From assembly GCA_023390335.1 (NCBI GenBank), contig JAEWCZ010000007.1, positions 1 to 28,153 on the forward strand: a stretch of 28,153 nucleotides of DNA, written 5' to 3'. Under the pieces are notes generated by a model. The model worked only from the letters and a program-made list of their open reading frames with translations. It was not told the origin of the DNA and did not search any database. Positions 7,355-16,694 of the stretch are shown here, piece by piece; position 1 is the stretch's first letter; every line of letters begins with the position of its first letter. Position numbers and translations under genes: made by a program. The stretch comes from Bacillota bacterium. Its GTDB lineage: Bacteria; Bacillota; Clostridia; Acetivibrionales; DSM-1351.

Positions 7355-8560
7355 TTGGAGGTGAGAGAAAGTGGCATCAAACTTTGTCATGGAAATATAA
7401 TTCTCGAAGAGATGATATTGGAGAATGCTGAGCTAACAATTTCTGACGGACGAATTACGTCAATTCATGAAAATAGTAATAAAAATAATAGTGAAAATGG
7501 TGATTATACTGAAATAGATTTGCAAGACCATTATATTGCACCTGGATTTATAGATATTCATTGCCATGGCGGAGCGGGCTATGACTTTATGGATGGTACA
7601 CCGGAGGCATTCCATGAGATAAGTAAATTTTACGCACAGGAAGGGGTGACATCCCTTGTTGCGACGTCTATGACGGCTGAATCCTGCGAAATATATAGAT
7701 TTATAAAAGCATATGGCGAAATAAAAAGTAAGCTGGTTGATGGCGCTGAAATTTTAGGATTACACTTAGAAGGCCCATATTTATCCGATGAGATGTCAGG
7801 AGCTCAAGATTGTACATATTTGAAAAAAATTAAAGAGAGTGATTATACCGATATGCTTAATATGTCAAAAGATATATTGCGTATGAGTGTTGCACCAGAA
7901 TTACCTGGAGCAGAAAAGCTAATAAAGGAATTAAGGCAACGTAATATAGTAGCATCCATTGCACATACTACAGCGGATTTTGATATATTTAATCGAGCAG
8001 TTTCATGGGGGTGCAGTCATGTAACACATTTGTATTCCGGTATGAAGGGAATATTTTATGAAAATGGTCTCCGAAAAGCAGGTGCAGTTGAAGCAGCGCT
8101 GCTGAATGACAATGTTACTGTAGAACTTATCGCAGATGGACGACATCTGCCGAGTGCAATTATTGAATTGGTATATAAGATAAAAGGACCTGGCCGGATT
8201 TCGATTGTTTCAGATGCCATGAGAGCAACTGGTACAAAACGGAATGAGAGTATATTAGGCAGCGTGCAAAAAGGAAGTAAGGTAATAATAGAAGGTGGTG
8301 TTGCAAAACGACTTGATAAGAAAAGTTTGGCGGGCAGTATTACCCCTCTGAATAGGATGGTAAAATATCTGTATGAAAATACTTCGATACCGTTATTGGA
8401 TATAGTGAAAATGGTATCAGCAACTCCGTCAGATATTATGAGGTTAAATGGGAGAGGAAGAATTAGAAAATGTTCAAGAGCGGATATTACTGTGCTTGAC
8501 AAAGACTTGAATGTTTCTATGGTAATTATCGGCGGGAAGATTGCTAAGAACATTTTATAA
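7355..8560 (+). CDS. N-acetylglucosamine-6-phosphate deacetylase family (NagA-like)
   Basis: An amidohydrolase-superfamily metalloenzyme; NagA removes the acetyl group from GlcNAc-6-phosphate. Metal and catalytic residues are all visible: H69 and H71 (DIHCHGG), E139 (LHLEGPY), H204 (AHTTADF), H225 (VTHLYSGM), H264 (ADGRH) and D287 (SDAMR). At 401 aa it has normal family length. It starts at TTG 7355, 9 nt after GGAGG (7341-7345). THLYSGM replaces the common THLFNAM, and the next segment is divergent, so the substrate may not be GlcNAc-6-P. No nagB or sugar PTS gene lies nearby, and with the NodB protein this cluster holds two deacetylases, arguing for a biosynthetic rather than catabolic role. 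Confidence 0.85.
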   Translation: MEVRESGIKLCHGNIILEEMILENAELTISDGRITSIHENSNKNNSENGDYTEIDLQDHYIAPGFIDIHCHGGAGYDFMDGTPEAFHEISKFYAQEGVTSLVATSMTAESCEIYRFIKAYGEIKSKLVDGAEILGLHLEGPYLSDEMSGAQDCTYLKKIKESDYTDMLNMSKDILRMSVAPELPGAEKLIKELRQRNIVASIAHTTADFDIFNRAVSWGCSHVTHLYSGMKGIFYENGLRKAGAVEAALLNDNVTVELIADGRHLPSAIIELVYKIKGPGRISIVSDAMRATGTKRNESILGSVQKGSKVIIEGGVAKRLDKKSLAGSITPLNRMVKYLYENTSIPLLDIVKMVSATPSDIMRLNGRGRIRKCSRADITVLDKDLNVSMVIIGGKIAKNIL

Positions 8561-8638
8561 ACATATATTTGGAACAGAATAGTTATTCGATGAGTAAGTT
8601 ACATGGTAATATAAAATAAAAGTGGAGGAGATAATCAT

Positions 8639-9400
8639 ATGTACATATCATCGATATATGCAGGATATCAATTAAGATTAAACCGAATTATTAATAAAAA
8701 TACAGGAAGGACATTGGTAATTCCATTTGATCATGCAACTAGTGCGGGAATATTACCCGGGCTAGGCGATGTAAAGAAGATTGTGGATATAAGTGCTGAA
8801 GCTGGAGCAGATGCTATCATGCTTAGACCAGGATTGATGAAGGATGTAGCTATGGCAAATAGCAAAAATTTGGGAATTATTTTATGCCTAACAGGAAGAC
8901 TTGACCGAGGAGTTGATCATGTTGAATTAAATACAGTTGAATATGCAATAAAATGTGGAGCAGATTCTATTTGTGCAGAGTTTAAAATGGGTTCAGATGG
9001 TGACTTGCAAAATGCACATCTAGCCAGCCTTATTGTTGAAAAAGCACATGAGAATGGTATGCCAGTACTTATGACAATATATGCACAACCAAGTTTTGTT
9101 GAAAAGTTTGGTTCATCTGCATACGCATACACATGCAGAGTAGGGGAAGAATTGGGTGCAGATATTGTGAAAACTTCGATACCATGTGAAGAAAAAATAA
9201 TAAAATCATGTATTGATAATGTTAGGATTCCATTAATAGTTGCAGGAGGCTCGAATGTAACAGAGGAAGAACTGATTTCAAATATAGATTTTGCGGTTTC
9301 TAAAGGAATTTCGGGGGCAGCAGTTGGTAGAAATGTATGGGGATCACCCAATTCTTATGATTTAGTTTGTAAGTTAAGGAAAGTAATTCATCAGGAGTAG
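8639..9400 (+). CDS. DhnA/AroA'-type class I aldolase
   Basis: A (beta/alpha)8 Schiff-base aldolase of the DeoC/LacD-DhnA group, which includes archaeal-type fructose-bisphosphate aldolase, LsrF and 2-amino-3,7-dideoxy-heptulosonate synthase. It has D31-H32 in IPFDHATSAG, Y148 (MTIYAQP), the likely Schiff-base lysine K178 (GADIVKTSIP), the phosphate-binding loops VAGGS (201-205) and GAAVGRNVWG (226-235). The N-terminal RLNRIINKNTGRTLVIPFDH resembles the heptulosonate synthase group more than glycolytic aldolases. In other clusters such enzymes build an aromatic or C7 unit; the usual partner dehydroquinate synthase-like gene (GriH/AroB') is not seen here. A GGAGGAG lies 8 nt before ATG 8639. 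Confidence 0.8.
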   Translation: MYISSIYAGYQLRLNRIINKNTGRTLVIPFDHATSAGILPGLGDVKKIVDISAEAGADAIMLRPGLMKDVAMANSKNLGIILCLTGRLDRGVDHVELNTVEYAIKCGADSICAEFKMGSDGDLQNAHLASLIVEKAHENGMPVLMTIYAQPSFVEKFGSSAYAYTCRVGEELGADIVKTSIPCEEKIIKSCIDNVRIPLIVAGGSNVTEEELISNIDFAVSKGISGAAVGRNVWGSPNSYDLVCKLRKVIHQE

Positions 9401-9503
9401 TATTAGAGACGAAACCTTGATAGGCAGTACAAAGCGAATTCACGGATTTAGGGTATATTTAAGAGAGGAATTGTATTTTTTAAAGATACATATTATATGG
9501 ATT

Positions 9504-11210
9504 ATGCGAGAAAATGAGAAGAAATATATATTTAGACATATAAAGAAACACTACATGGGTTTTGCTTTACTTTTATTGGGTGTTGCCGGAGCATCGGTAG
9601 TTGGATTGTTATATGCACTTATTACTGCTCAAATAGTAAATCAAGCTTTTTATGAAAAAAATGTGGATGGAATTGTAAAATATCTGATTATTTTTATAGT
9701 TGTGTATATAGTGCATCAAGCATTTCATTTTTTAAAAACGTATTCTGCTGAAAAGTTAAACGCATCCTTTTCCGTTGAAATAAAAGAAGAAATATTGGAA
9801 AGTGTATTGTACTTAAAAGGAACAGAGTATTCTAAGCTTACAGTTGGAGATGTATTAAAGAGAATGGGAACAGATGCGGATGGAGTCTTACGCTTTCTGT
9901 ATTTAAATGTTATTTATTATATTACGGATTTCGTTGAATTCTTTATACAATTAGTGTTTATTGCATTCATTAGTATACCAGTTCTTATTCTCACATTAAT
10001 ATGTATGCCGTTATCCTTTTATTTAACACGAGCTTTTGTTGAAAAATCAAAGCACCATTATAAAACTTTAATTTCTTCAGAAAGTAAACTTTCAACCTAT
10101 ATTTTAGAAGTAATACAGAATCTGCAAGAGTTGAGAATGTTGAATGGATTTCACTGGATGAAGAATAGATTTGCTGATTACAATAAGCAGAATAATTGGA
10201 ATATAATCAAAACGAAGAAGTGCGAATTAGAAAATCAACAAATTGTGAATGGATTATCATTGATCATTCATATTGCACTTTATGTACTAACTGCTTGGCT
10301 GATCATTCATAACAATTTAAAGTTTGGTTCATTTTTAGCTGTTTTGGAATATTTTGATGCTTCGATTACTGCATTTTCAGAAATCGTAGGACGTGGAAAT
10401 CCTATTGCACAAGATTTTGCATCAATCAATAGGATTATAGAAGTACTTGACTTAGAACATGAGAATATAGAAGTTGGAGAAGAAATGGAAATACAAAAAG
10501 GTGATATTAGAATTGAGAATTGCTCCTTTCGTTATGGTAATAATGTAAAAGCAATAGATAATTGTAGTCTTCATATTGAATCTGGAGGCAGAGTTGCTAT
10601 TGTAGGAATGAATGGTTCTGGTAAGACTACATTAGTATATATGTTACTGAAACTGTATGAGAATCAAGAGGGAAATATATATATAGATAATATAAATCTT
10701 AGAGATATCTCATTAGAGTGCTTACGTAAGCAGATTGCAATAGTAAATCAGCAAGTAATTATTTTCAATGGCTCTGTTCGATATAACATTCTGTTAAAAG
10801 ATAATAATGAGGAGGATGATAAGGTATGGGAATATCTTGAAATGGTTGGGTTAAAGGAGTATGTAAGAAATCTTCCAAATCAGCTGGATACAATTATAGG
10901 AACTATGGGAGCTGCTTTATCAACTGGCCAAAGCCAAAGAATAGGTATTGCCAGAGCATTAACCAGGGATGCGAAAATTGTTATTTTTGATGAATCTACA
11001 GCATCCCTTGATGCGGAAACAGAACAGATAATAATAAATACATGGGATCAATTATCAAAGCAAAAAACACTCATTATCATTGCTCATGAATTGAAGACAA
11101 TAAAGAAAGCGGAAAGAGTCGTTTTTATGAATAATGGTAAGATTATCAGTGTAGGATCACATGAGTATCAAAAAAGAAATTGTCCAGAGTATGTGGAATT
11201 ATTGTTGTAA
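9504..11210 (+). CDS. ABC exporter half-transporter (TMD-NBD), subunit 1
   Basis: A type IV ABC exporter half with about six hydrophobic segments in residues 15-300 and an ATPase domain from about 335. It has Walker A GMNGSGKTT (368-376), a Q-loop near 416, a non-standard signature LSTGQ (472-476, usually LSGGQ), Walker B ending in D496-E497 and H-loop H528. The frame is open upstream to 9417, but those residues are not transporter-like; I choose ATG 9504 although its ribosome binding site is poor, and the start is uncertain. It pairs with the next gene, in which the same motifs fall at the same residue numbers, so a heterodimer is likely. It probably exports the cluster product. Confidence 0.85.
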   Translation: MRENEKKYIFRHIKKHYMGFALLLLGVAGASVVGLLYALITAQIVNQAFYEKNVDGIVKYLIIFIVVYIVHQAFHFLKTYSAEKLNASFSVEIKEEILESVLYLKGTEYSKLTVGDVLKRMGTDADGVLRFLYLNVIYYITDFVEFFIQLVFIAFISIPVLILTLICMPLSFYLTRAFVEKSKHHYKTLISSESKLSTYILEVIQNLQELRMLNGFHWMKNRFADYNKQNNWNIIKTKKCELENQQIVNGLSLIIHIALYVLTAWLIIHNNLKFGSFLAVLEYFDASITAFSEIVGRGNPIAQDFASINRIIEVLDLEHENIEVGEEMEIQKGDIRIENCSFRYGNNVKAIDNCSLHIESGGRVAIVGMNGSGKTTLVYMLLKLYENQEGNIYIDNINLRDISLECLRKQIAIVNQQVIIFNGSVRYNILLKDNNEEDDKVWEYLEMVGLKEYVRNLPNQLDTIIGTMGAALSTGQSQRIGIARALTRDAKIVIFDESTASLDAETEQIIINTWDQLSKQKTLIIIAHELKTIKKAERVVFMNNGKIISVGSHEYQKRNCPEYVELLL

Positions 11211-11290
11211 CGTTACAAACCATTATACAAATGGCTTGAACATAAGCTTTTTGTGGGAAAAATTAAGAAAGTATAGAGAAAATATTGCTT

Positions 11291-12943
11291 ATGAAGCGTG
11301 ATAAAGAAAAACTGTATTCCAGGCTAAAAGAATTTTGTAGAAAGGTTTCATACAGAAAAATACTTATTGTAATGATACAATTATTTATAATCGTACTAAC
11401 TACATGTGAAACGTTTGTGTACAATTATCTAATAAATCAGGTATTTGTAAATTCACTGTTTCATTTGATATATATTCCCGTTGTTTTAATGATAGGAATT
11501 TACTTATTGAAAGTGTTGTTAGCATATGCAAATCAGTATGAATATAATAGGTTTATGCTGGAAATGAAAGAGAACATACGAATTTATATGCTGTCGGTGT
11601 TCTATAGAAGTAATGATAATGGTAAAGACATTGGTGAGAGTAAAAATTGCATAGAAGCTGATGTGGAAGAATTAGAAAAATACTATTATTCCAAGTATAT
11701 CGATAAGTATATTATTCTAATCATGATTGGTATCTATTTTGTCTGTATGATTTATTACAATTACATATTAGCAATTGCGTGCTGCATAATAATGCTGATT
11801 CCATTCTTGTCGGTAAAGATATGTGGTTCAAAAGTTGAAAATGAATCCAGGAATTACAGAAGCATGTATGGTAAATATGAGGGAAAACTAGTCCAATATA
11901 TTACAAATTGGAAAGAAATAAAAAGCAATAATATGCAAAAGGAATGCATATTAGATTTTCGGAAAGACTGGTCTCAGATGTCTGGACATCATATGAGGAC
12001 TTCCATGTTTACACAAGCTAATTCAAGCATAGTATCATTCAATCGGTTTGTATTGGCTCAAGCAGTTGTATATGCATTAGGTGGATGGCTTCTGGTAAAA
12101 AATTATTTTGGAATTGGAGGACTTTTAATTTTTGTTAATTATTATTCCAGATTTTTGGAAAGAATGAGTGCATACAGTGATTTAGCCATTTCCTTAAGAA
12201 ATAGAAAGAACTCCGTTGATAGAGTAATGGAGATTTTAGACTTTGATATATCGGAAGAGACAACCATCACCAGACTGGAACATTCTTCGTTTGATGTAGA
12301 TCATGTGTATTATCGTTATGAAAATGCAGAGAGTGATGCATTAAAAGACATATCATTGAATCTTCAAAATAAATCACTTAATGTTATAGTTGGAAAAAGT
12401 GGAAGCGGGAAATCTACATTATTAAAATTGCTTGCCGGGATTATTGCTCCTAGTAAGGGGACTATTTTAATAGGAGAAAGTGATATATCTACGATAAATC
12501 AAGAGAGTTTGTATGACAAAATTACTGTTGTTATGCAGGATAGCAAGTTCTTTAACATGACGATTCGTGAAAATTTATTAATTTCAAATGAGGATGCAAC
12601 GGATGAAGAGTTATTAAATGCATGTAAAAGAGCCAATATTTACGAATATATAATGAATCTGCCAGAAGGATTAGATACGATGCTGAGCGAAATAGCGGTT
12701 AATATGTCTGGCGGAGAAAAACAAAGATTAGCAATAGCAAGAGCACTCTGCCGAAATACAGATATTTATTTGTTTGATGAAGTAACATCTGCTCTTGATA
12801 AACAAAATGAGATATATATTACAAATACAATGGTTGAGTTGTCAAAGAATTATTTCGTTATTTGCATCTCTCACCGAGATATGATTTTAGATTATGCAGA
12901 CCGCATCATTCAAATTGACGATGGAAAGCTTGTAAATGGTTAA
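11291..12943 (+). CDS. ABC exporter half-transporter (TMD-NBD), subunit 2
   Basis: The second exporter half. Hydrophobic segments are seen at about residues 23-50, 58-80, 140-175 and 250-285. The ATPase domain carries Walker A GKSGSGKST (368-376), signature MSGGE (472-476), Walker B FDE with D496-E497, and H-loop H528. Here the signature is canonical, whereas its partner has LSTGQ, so one composite ATP site could be weaker, as in known heterodimeric exporters. ATG 11291 (MKRDKEK) is preferred; an in-frame TTG lies at 11285, and neither has a strong ribosome binding site. A 10-bp hairpin straddles the stop codon. Confidence 0.85.
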   Translation: MKRDKEKLYSRLKEFCRKVSYRKILIVMIQLFIIVLTTCETFVYNYLINQVFVNSLFHLIYIPVVLMIGIYLLKVLLAYANQYEYNRFMLEMKENIRIYMLSVFYRSNDNGKDIGESKNCIEADVEELEKYYYSKYIDKYIILIMIGIYFVCMIYYNYILAIACCIIMLIPFLSVKICGSKVENESRNYRSMYGKYEGKLVQYITNWKEIKSNNMQKECILDFRKDWSQMSGHHMRTSMFTQANSSIVSFNRFVLAQAVVYALGGWLLVKNYFGIGGLLIFVNYYSRFLERMSAYSDLAISLRNRKNSVDRVMEILDFDISEETTITRLEHSSFDVDHVYYRYENAESDALKDISLNLQNKSLNVIVGKSGSGKSTLLKLLAGIIAPSKGTILIGESDISTINQESLYDKITVVMQDSKFFNMTIRENLLISNEDATDEELLNACKRANIYEYIMNLPEGLDTMLSEIAVNMSGGEKQRLAIARALCRNTDIYLFDEVTSALDKQNEIYITNTMVELSKNYFVICISHRDMILDYADRIIQIDDGKLVNG

Positions 12944-12958
12944 GAGCGTACAAGCTTT
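12925..12958. other. 10-bp hairpin spanning the stop codon of ABC subunit 2
   Basis: AAAGCTTGTA (12925-12934) pairs perfectly with TACAAGCTTT (12949-12958). The 14-nt loop contains the TAA stop at 12941-12943. No T run follows, so it is not a standard terminator; it could mark an mRNA processing or stability site between the exporter genes and the downstream biosynthetic genes. Chance occurrence is possible in AT-rich DNA. Confidence 0.3.
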
Positions 12959-13009
12959 ATTGGAATGATTTATGAAGTATTAAGATAATTGATTCAGGAG
13001 GGAGATTAA

Positions 13010-14209
13010 GTGAAAAAGTATGTTTTAATTGGTACTGGCAACCGCATGGTTGAAATGTTTTTAAGACCAATTATAGTGGATTATCAAAAAGCTGCTAAGA
13101 TAGTGGCGATATATGACACCAATATCACTCGGGCTAATTATGTGTCATCAATAATTCCTTATTCAGTCAATATATATAATAATATTGATTTTTTGTTCAA
13201 GGAAAATGATGCTGATTATTGCATTATAGCAACAGTGGATTGTCAACATGAACAATATATACAGAAAGCATTAGAAAGAAAAATGAAAGTAATATGTGAG
13301 AAACCAGTATGTACTACAATAGAGCAATGTACATCATTGTTGAAGCTATCACCGAGTAAGCAAAAAGAAGTTATTATCACCTTTAATTCTAGGTATATGC
13401 CTGTAAATAGAAAGCTTTATGAAATTATCAAGAGTGGAATTCTGGGACAAATATATAGTATTAAATATCACTATAATGTAGATGTTAATCATGGAGCAGA
13501 ATATTTTAGACGTTGGCATCGGTATAAAAAGAACTCTGGAAGTTTGCTAGTACATAAATCGGTACATCATTTTGATTTGATCAATTGGTGGTTAAATGAT
13601 CAAGCAGTAAGTGTTAATGCAAATGGAGAGCTGTTGAAATTTGGAGAAAACAGAAAGCAACATAGTTCAACATGCAGAACATGCAAAGAAAAATGCCAGT
13701 TCAGAGTTTCGGCAGAAAAAATGTTAGAATTTAAAGAAATGTACTTTGATGCTGAGAAAACAGATGGTTATATAAGAGACAAGTGTATATACGATGATGA
13801 TATTGATATATACGATACGATGAATGTAAATATATTATATCAAAAGGGTGTATCTGTGGATTATGCATTAATACTTTATTCCGCATATACAGGTTTCAGC
13901 CTAAAAATATATGGGGAAAATTATCAACTGGATTTTAATTTTAATCAGAGTAATAAGGAAAATAATATTACAATTTTAGATTATGAAGGTAACATAGTTG
14001 ATGTAATTGTTATAGACTCATTATTTTGGAAAAAGCATAATGGAGGTGATGAAAAGCTTCGTAATACGCTTTTTTCAGAAGATGATTGGGACCAGCTTCC
14101 ACGATTGGAAGAAGGGGTAAATGCTGTAATGCTAGGGTTAGCAGCTTGCAAAAGTATTGAGAAAGAAAATGTAGTTACATTAAAGGACATGTTAAAAATA
14201 AATAGCTAA
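13010..14209 (+). CDS. Gfo/Idh/MocA family oxidoreductase
   Basis: An NAD(P)-dependent sugar or inositol dehydrogenase-type protein. The N-terminal Rossmann motif is VLIGTGNRM (5-13), the nicotinamide-site CEKP lies at 96-99, and the catalytic region reads HKSVHHFDLINWW (182-194), with K183 and H186/H187 as the expected acid-base residues. Family members oxidise or reduce a ring or C3/C4 hydroxyl of sugars, inositols and NDP-sugars. Odd is a cysteine group C222, C225, C229 (TCRTCKEKC) after the catalytic domain start, which could bind a metal. It starts at GTG 13010 with AGGAGGGAG just upstream. Together with the IolB-like gene it hints at cyclitol or uronate chemistry. Confidence 0.85.
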   Translation: MKKYVLIGTGNRMVEMFLRPIIVDYQKAAKIVAIYDTNITRANYVSSIIPYSVNIYNNIDFLFKENDADYCIIATVDCQHEQYIQKALERKMKVICEKPVCTTIEQCTSLLKLSPSKQKEVIITFNSRYMPVNRKLYEIIKSGILGQIYSIKYHYNVDVNHGAEYFRRWHRYKKNSGSLLVHKSVHHFDLINWWLNDQAVSVNANGELLKFGENRKQHSSTCRTCKEKCQFRVSAEKMLEFKEMYFDAEKTDGYIRDKCIYDDDIDIYDTMNVNILYQKGVSVDYALILYSAYTGFSLKIYGENYQLDFNFNQSNKENNITILDYEGNIVDVIVIDSLFWKKHNGGDEKLRNTLFSEDDWDQLPRLEEGVNAVMLGLAACKSIEKENVVTLKDMLKINS

Positions 14210-14222
14210 CAGGAGGGTATCA

Positions 14223-15716
14223 ATGTATAAAAGAATAGAAGATATGGTTCTTGAAAATAGCAGTAACAAGATATGTACAATTGATGATAATAGAAGTTAT
14301 ACATATGCTGATGTAAACCAAAGAATTTTATGTTTGAGTAAAAACCTTAATAAATATGCATTTGATAAACATAGTCGTATCCTTGTATATATTCCGAATG
14401 ATACAAAAGCAATTATTAGTATCTTAGCAATACTTAATTGCAATATGATAGCTGTACCTGTTGATATACAAACGCCTGCTGATATGTTAGTAGATATGGT
14501 AAATATGGTAGATCCCCAAGCAATTATTTACCTGGACAAAGAAAGCATCGGGCAATTAGTGTATGAAAGATGCAATGATATAGAGTTTATTAGTTATGAC
14601 GATAGTTTCACTGAACAAACGGCAGAAGAGTATAGGCCAATACAAAAAGTTGAAGATGACTTGGCATTGATACTATTTACATCGGGGACTACTGGTAGCT
14701 TCAAAGCAGTTGTACATTCACATAAGACGGTAATAAGTAATATCTGTTCTGTGTTAGATTATATGAGAGTGAATGAAAATGATAGATTTTATGTTATGAA
14801 GACATATGTTCACTGTTCATCACTATTATCAGAAATCCTTGTTGCATTATATGCAAATGGCAGCGTTTGCTTATTTAAACCTAAAGTAGGTATTGGTGTG
14901 ACTGTTGATCGAATTATGAAGGAGAAACCAACTGTCCTTGGAATCAATCCAACTTTTTTGAGATTATTGAAAAGTATGAATCCGGACAAAGTTAAAGATA
15001 AACTAGAATCTGTAAAAATAGTTGCTACTAGTGGAGCAACTATATCGAAGGAACTTTTATCTGCGTGTAAAAAGTTATTTAGAAATGGGACGGTTATTAA
15101 CGTATATGGATTAACAGAAGCTGGACCAAGAGTAAGTGCACAAAGGCCAGATGGAATTTATAAAGATGGTTCAGCAGGACGCCCTATTAAAAATGTCGAT
15201 GTAAAAATTGAAAATATTAATACATATGGGATGAGCAATGCAGGCGAAGTTTTAGTAAAAACCCCCTCTATGATGCTTCGCTATTGGAATAATGAAGTGG
15301 AAACGAATAAGAAAATTGTTGATGGCTGGTTAAAGACAGGTGATCTGGGATATTTTGATCAAGATGGAGAACTGTATATAATTGGAAGAACCGATGATAT
15401 GATTATTAAAAGTTCTCACAATATTGACCCGTATCGGATTGATAATATTATAGAAAAGATGGAAGCGGTTAAGCAGAGCATAACTTTTGGGGTACCTGAT
15501 GAGATAAATGGTCAGAATATAGTTTCTACTGTGGTTGTTAAGGAAGGCTATTGTATACAAGCAAAAGATATATTGAATTTCTGCCGTGATAACTTGTATG
15601 GCTATGAATTACCGAATTATATTATGTTTATTGATGAAATTCCTTTGACATCAGGGAAAAAGGTATCAAGGAAAAAGTTACAAGAGCAATACTTCAAAAT
15701 GATAAACAGGCAATAG
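14223..15716 (+). CDS. Stand-alone adenylate-forming ligase (AMP-binding)
   Basis: An ANL-superfamily enzyme that activates a carboxylic acid as acyl-AMP and passes it to CoA or a carrier protein thiol. Core motifs are in order: A3 LFTSGTTGSFKAV (151-163), A5 YGLTEAG (295-301), A7 TGDLG (372-376), A8 GRTDDMIIKSS (388-398) and A10 TSGKKVSRKKL (476-486), with K479 as the probable catalytic lysine. It is 497 aa with no fused carrier or condensation domain, so it must load a separate partner; the ACPs at 16695 and 21315 are candidates. An AGGAGG precedes ATG 14223, 13 nt after the oxidoreductase. The acid cannot be inferred from sequence alone. Confidence 0.85.
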   Translation: MYKRIEDMVLENSSNKICTIDDNRSYTYADVNQRILCLSKNLNKYAFDKHSRILVYIPNDTKAIISILAILNCNMIAVPVDIQTPADMLVDMVNMVDPQAIIYLDKESIGQLVYERCNDIEFISYDDSFTEQTAEEYRPIQKVEDDLALILFTSGTTGSFKAVVHSHKTVISNICSVLDYMRVNENDRFYVMKTYVHCSSLLSEILVALYANGSVCLFKPKVGIGVTVDRIMKEKPTVLGINPTFLRLLKSMNPDKVKDKLESVKIVATSGATISKELLSACKKLFRNGTVINVYGLTEAGPRVSAQRPDGIYKDGSAGRPIKNVDVKIENINTYGMSNAGEVLVKTPSMMLRYWNNEVETNKKIVDGWLKTGDLGYFDQDGELYIIGRTDDMIIKSSHNIDPYRIDNIIEKMEAVKQSITFGVPDEINGQNIVSTVVVKEGYCIQAKDILNFCRDNLYGYELPNYIMFIDEIPLTSGKKVSRKKLQEQYFKMINRQ

Positions 15717-15771
15717 AAATCATTTAAAAGTGACATAGGCACAACTATACTTCCTAATAAGGAGAAAAGAC

Positions 15772-16662
15772 ATGAAAAGTAATAGAGTTCAATTTTCTAT
15801 AATTATCCCTATATTTAACCAAAGAAGTCAACTGGAGCTCACATTGAAAAAATTTTCGTTGCAAGATTATCCAGAGGATGACTATGAAATTATTGTAGTT
15901 GATGATGGATCAGAAGATATGGCTGACTCATTTGATACAGAATGGCAAGGCAGATTTCAGAATATTAAAATCATACATCAAAAAAATAGTGGACGTTCTG
16001 CAGCAAGGAATGCAGGATTAAGTAAGGCGCAAGGAGAGTACATCATTTTTTGTGATGGAGATAGATTCCCGCAGTGTAATTATATAAGATTGTATCAGGA
16101 TGCAATAAAAGAAAATAATGATAACCCATGGATTGTTTATATAGGATGCCCTATGGACTATTATGGAAAGCTGAAGGATATTGATGATGAGCAAAAGGTA
16201 ATTCGATATTCAAGAGCTTCGAAGTATTATAAAAAAGTCACTAATCTTTATGATCAAAATGGAAATACATCTTCTGAGGTTGATTGGGCAACATTTTTGG
16301 TTGGAAATTCCTGTATGCACTCAAGTATGTTAAGGATGGTGAATGGATTTGATGAGAATTTTTCGACTTGGGGATTTGAACATTTTGAACTTGCATATCG
16401 GATGAAAGACAAAGGCTTCTCATTTCATATGTGTCCAAACATTAAGAATTTTCATATTCCACATTCCAATGGGGCGGCATATTATCTGGATGCAATGCAA
16501 CGAAGTGTGTTATTTATGCAAAAAAAGCACAATAATGAAAAGTTTTCTGCTTTGTATGATTTTCTCGCAGGAACGATATCATTGCAGACATTTGAACAGG
16601 AATTTTCTGGGAATATTTGTGATGAATTGAGAGAGAAGGATATGATTTTTTATAAATTATAA
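15772..16662 (+). CDS. Family 2-type GT-A glycosyltransferase
   Basis: A GT-A fold inverting transferase. VVDDGS (42-47) and the DXD-type metal site CDGD (94-97) are clear, as is SGRSAARNAG (73-82). The C-terminal half has a galactosyltransferase/7C-like segment, GFDENFSTWGFEHFELAYR (192-210), comparable to the FWGWGxEDxD acceptor element of polymerising and proteoglycan-type enzymes. There is no membrane segment. This is the third glycosyltransferase of the cluster. An AAGGAGA lies before ATG 15772. It sits between the adenylating enzyme and the ACP, so it may glycosylate an acceptor that is later acylated (inference). Confidence 0.85.
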   Translation: MKSNRVQFSIIIPIFNQRSQLELTLKKFSLQDYPEDDYEIIVVDDGSEDMADSFDTEWQGRFQNIKIIHQKNSGRSAARNAGLSKAQGEYIIFCDGDRFPQCNYIRLYQDAIKENNDNPWIVYIGCPMDYYGKLKDIDDEQKVIRYSRASKYYKKVTNLYDQNGNTSSEVDWATFLVGNSCMHSSMLRMVNGFDENFSTWGFEHFELAYRMKDKGFSFHMCPNIKNFHIPHSNGAAYYLDAMQRSVLFMQKKHNNEKFSALYDFLAGTISLQTFEQEFSGNICDELREKDMIFYKL

Positions 16663-16694
16663 ATAAATACTACATAATGAAAGGGGAGAAAAGA

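Noticed and set aside
8056..9351. Long minus-strand ORFs (8056-8553 and 8917-9351)
   Set aside because: They lie wholly within well-supported plus-strand genes (NagA-like and aldolase), show no family motifs and have atypical composition.
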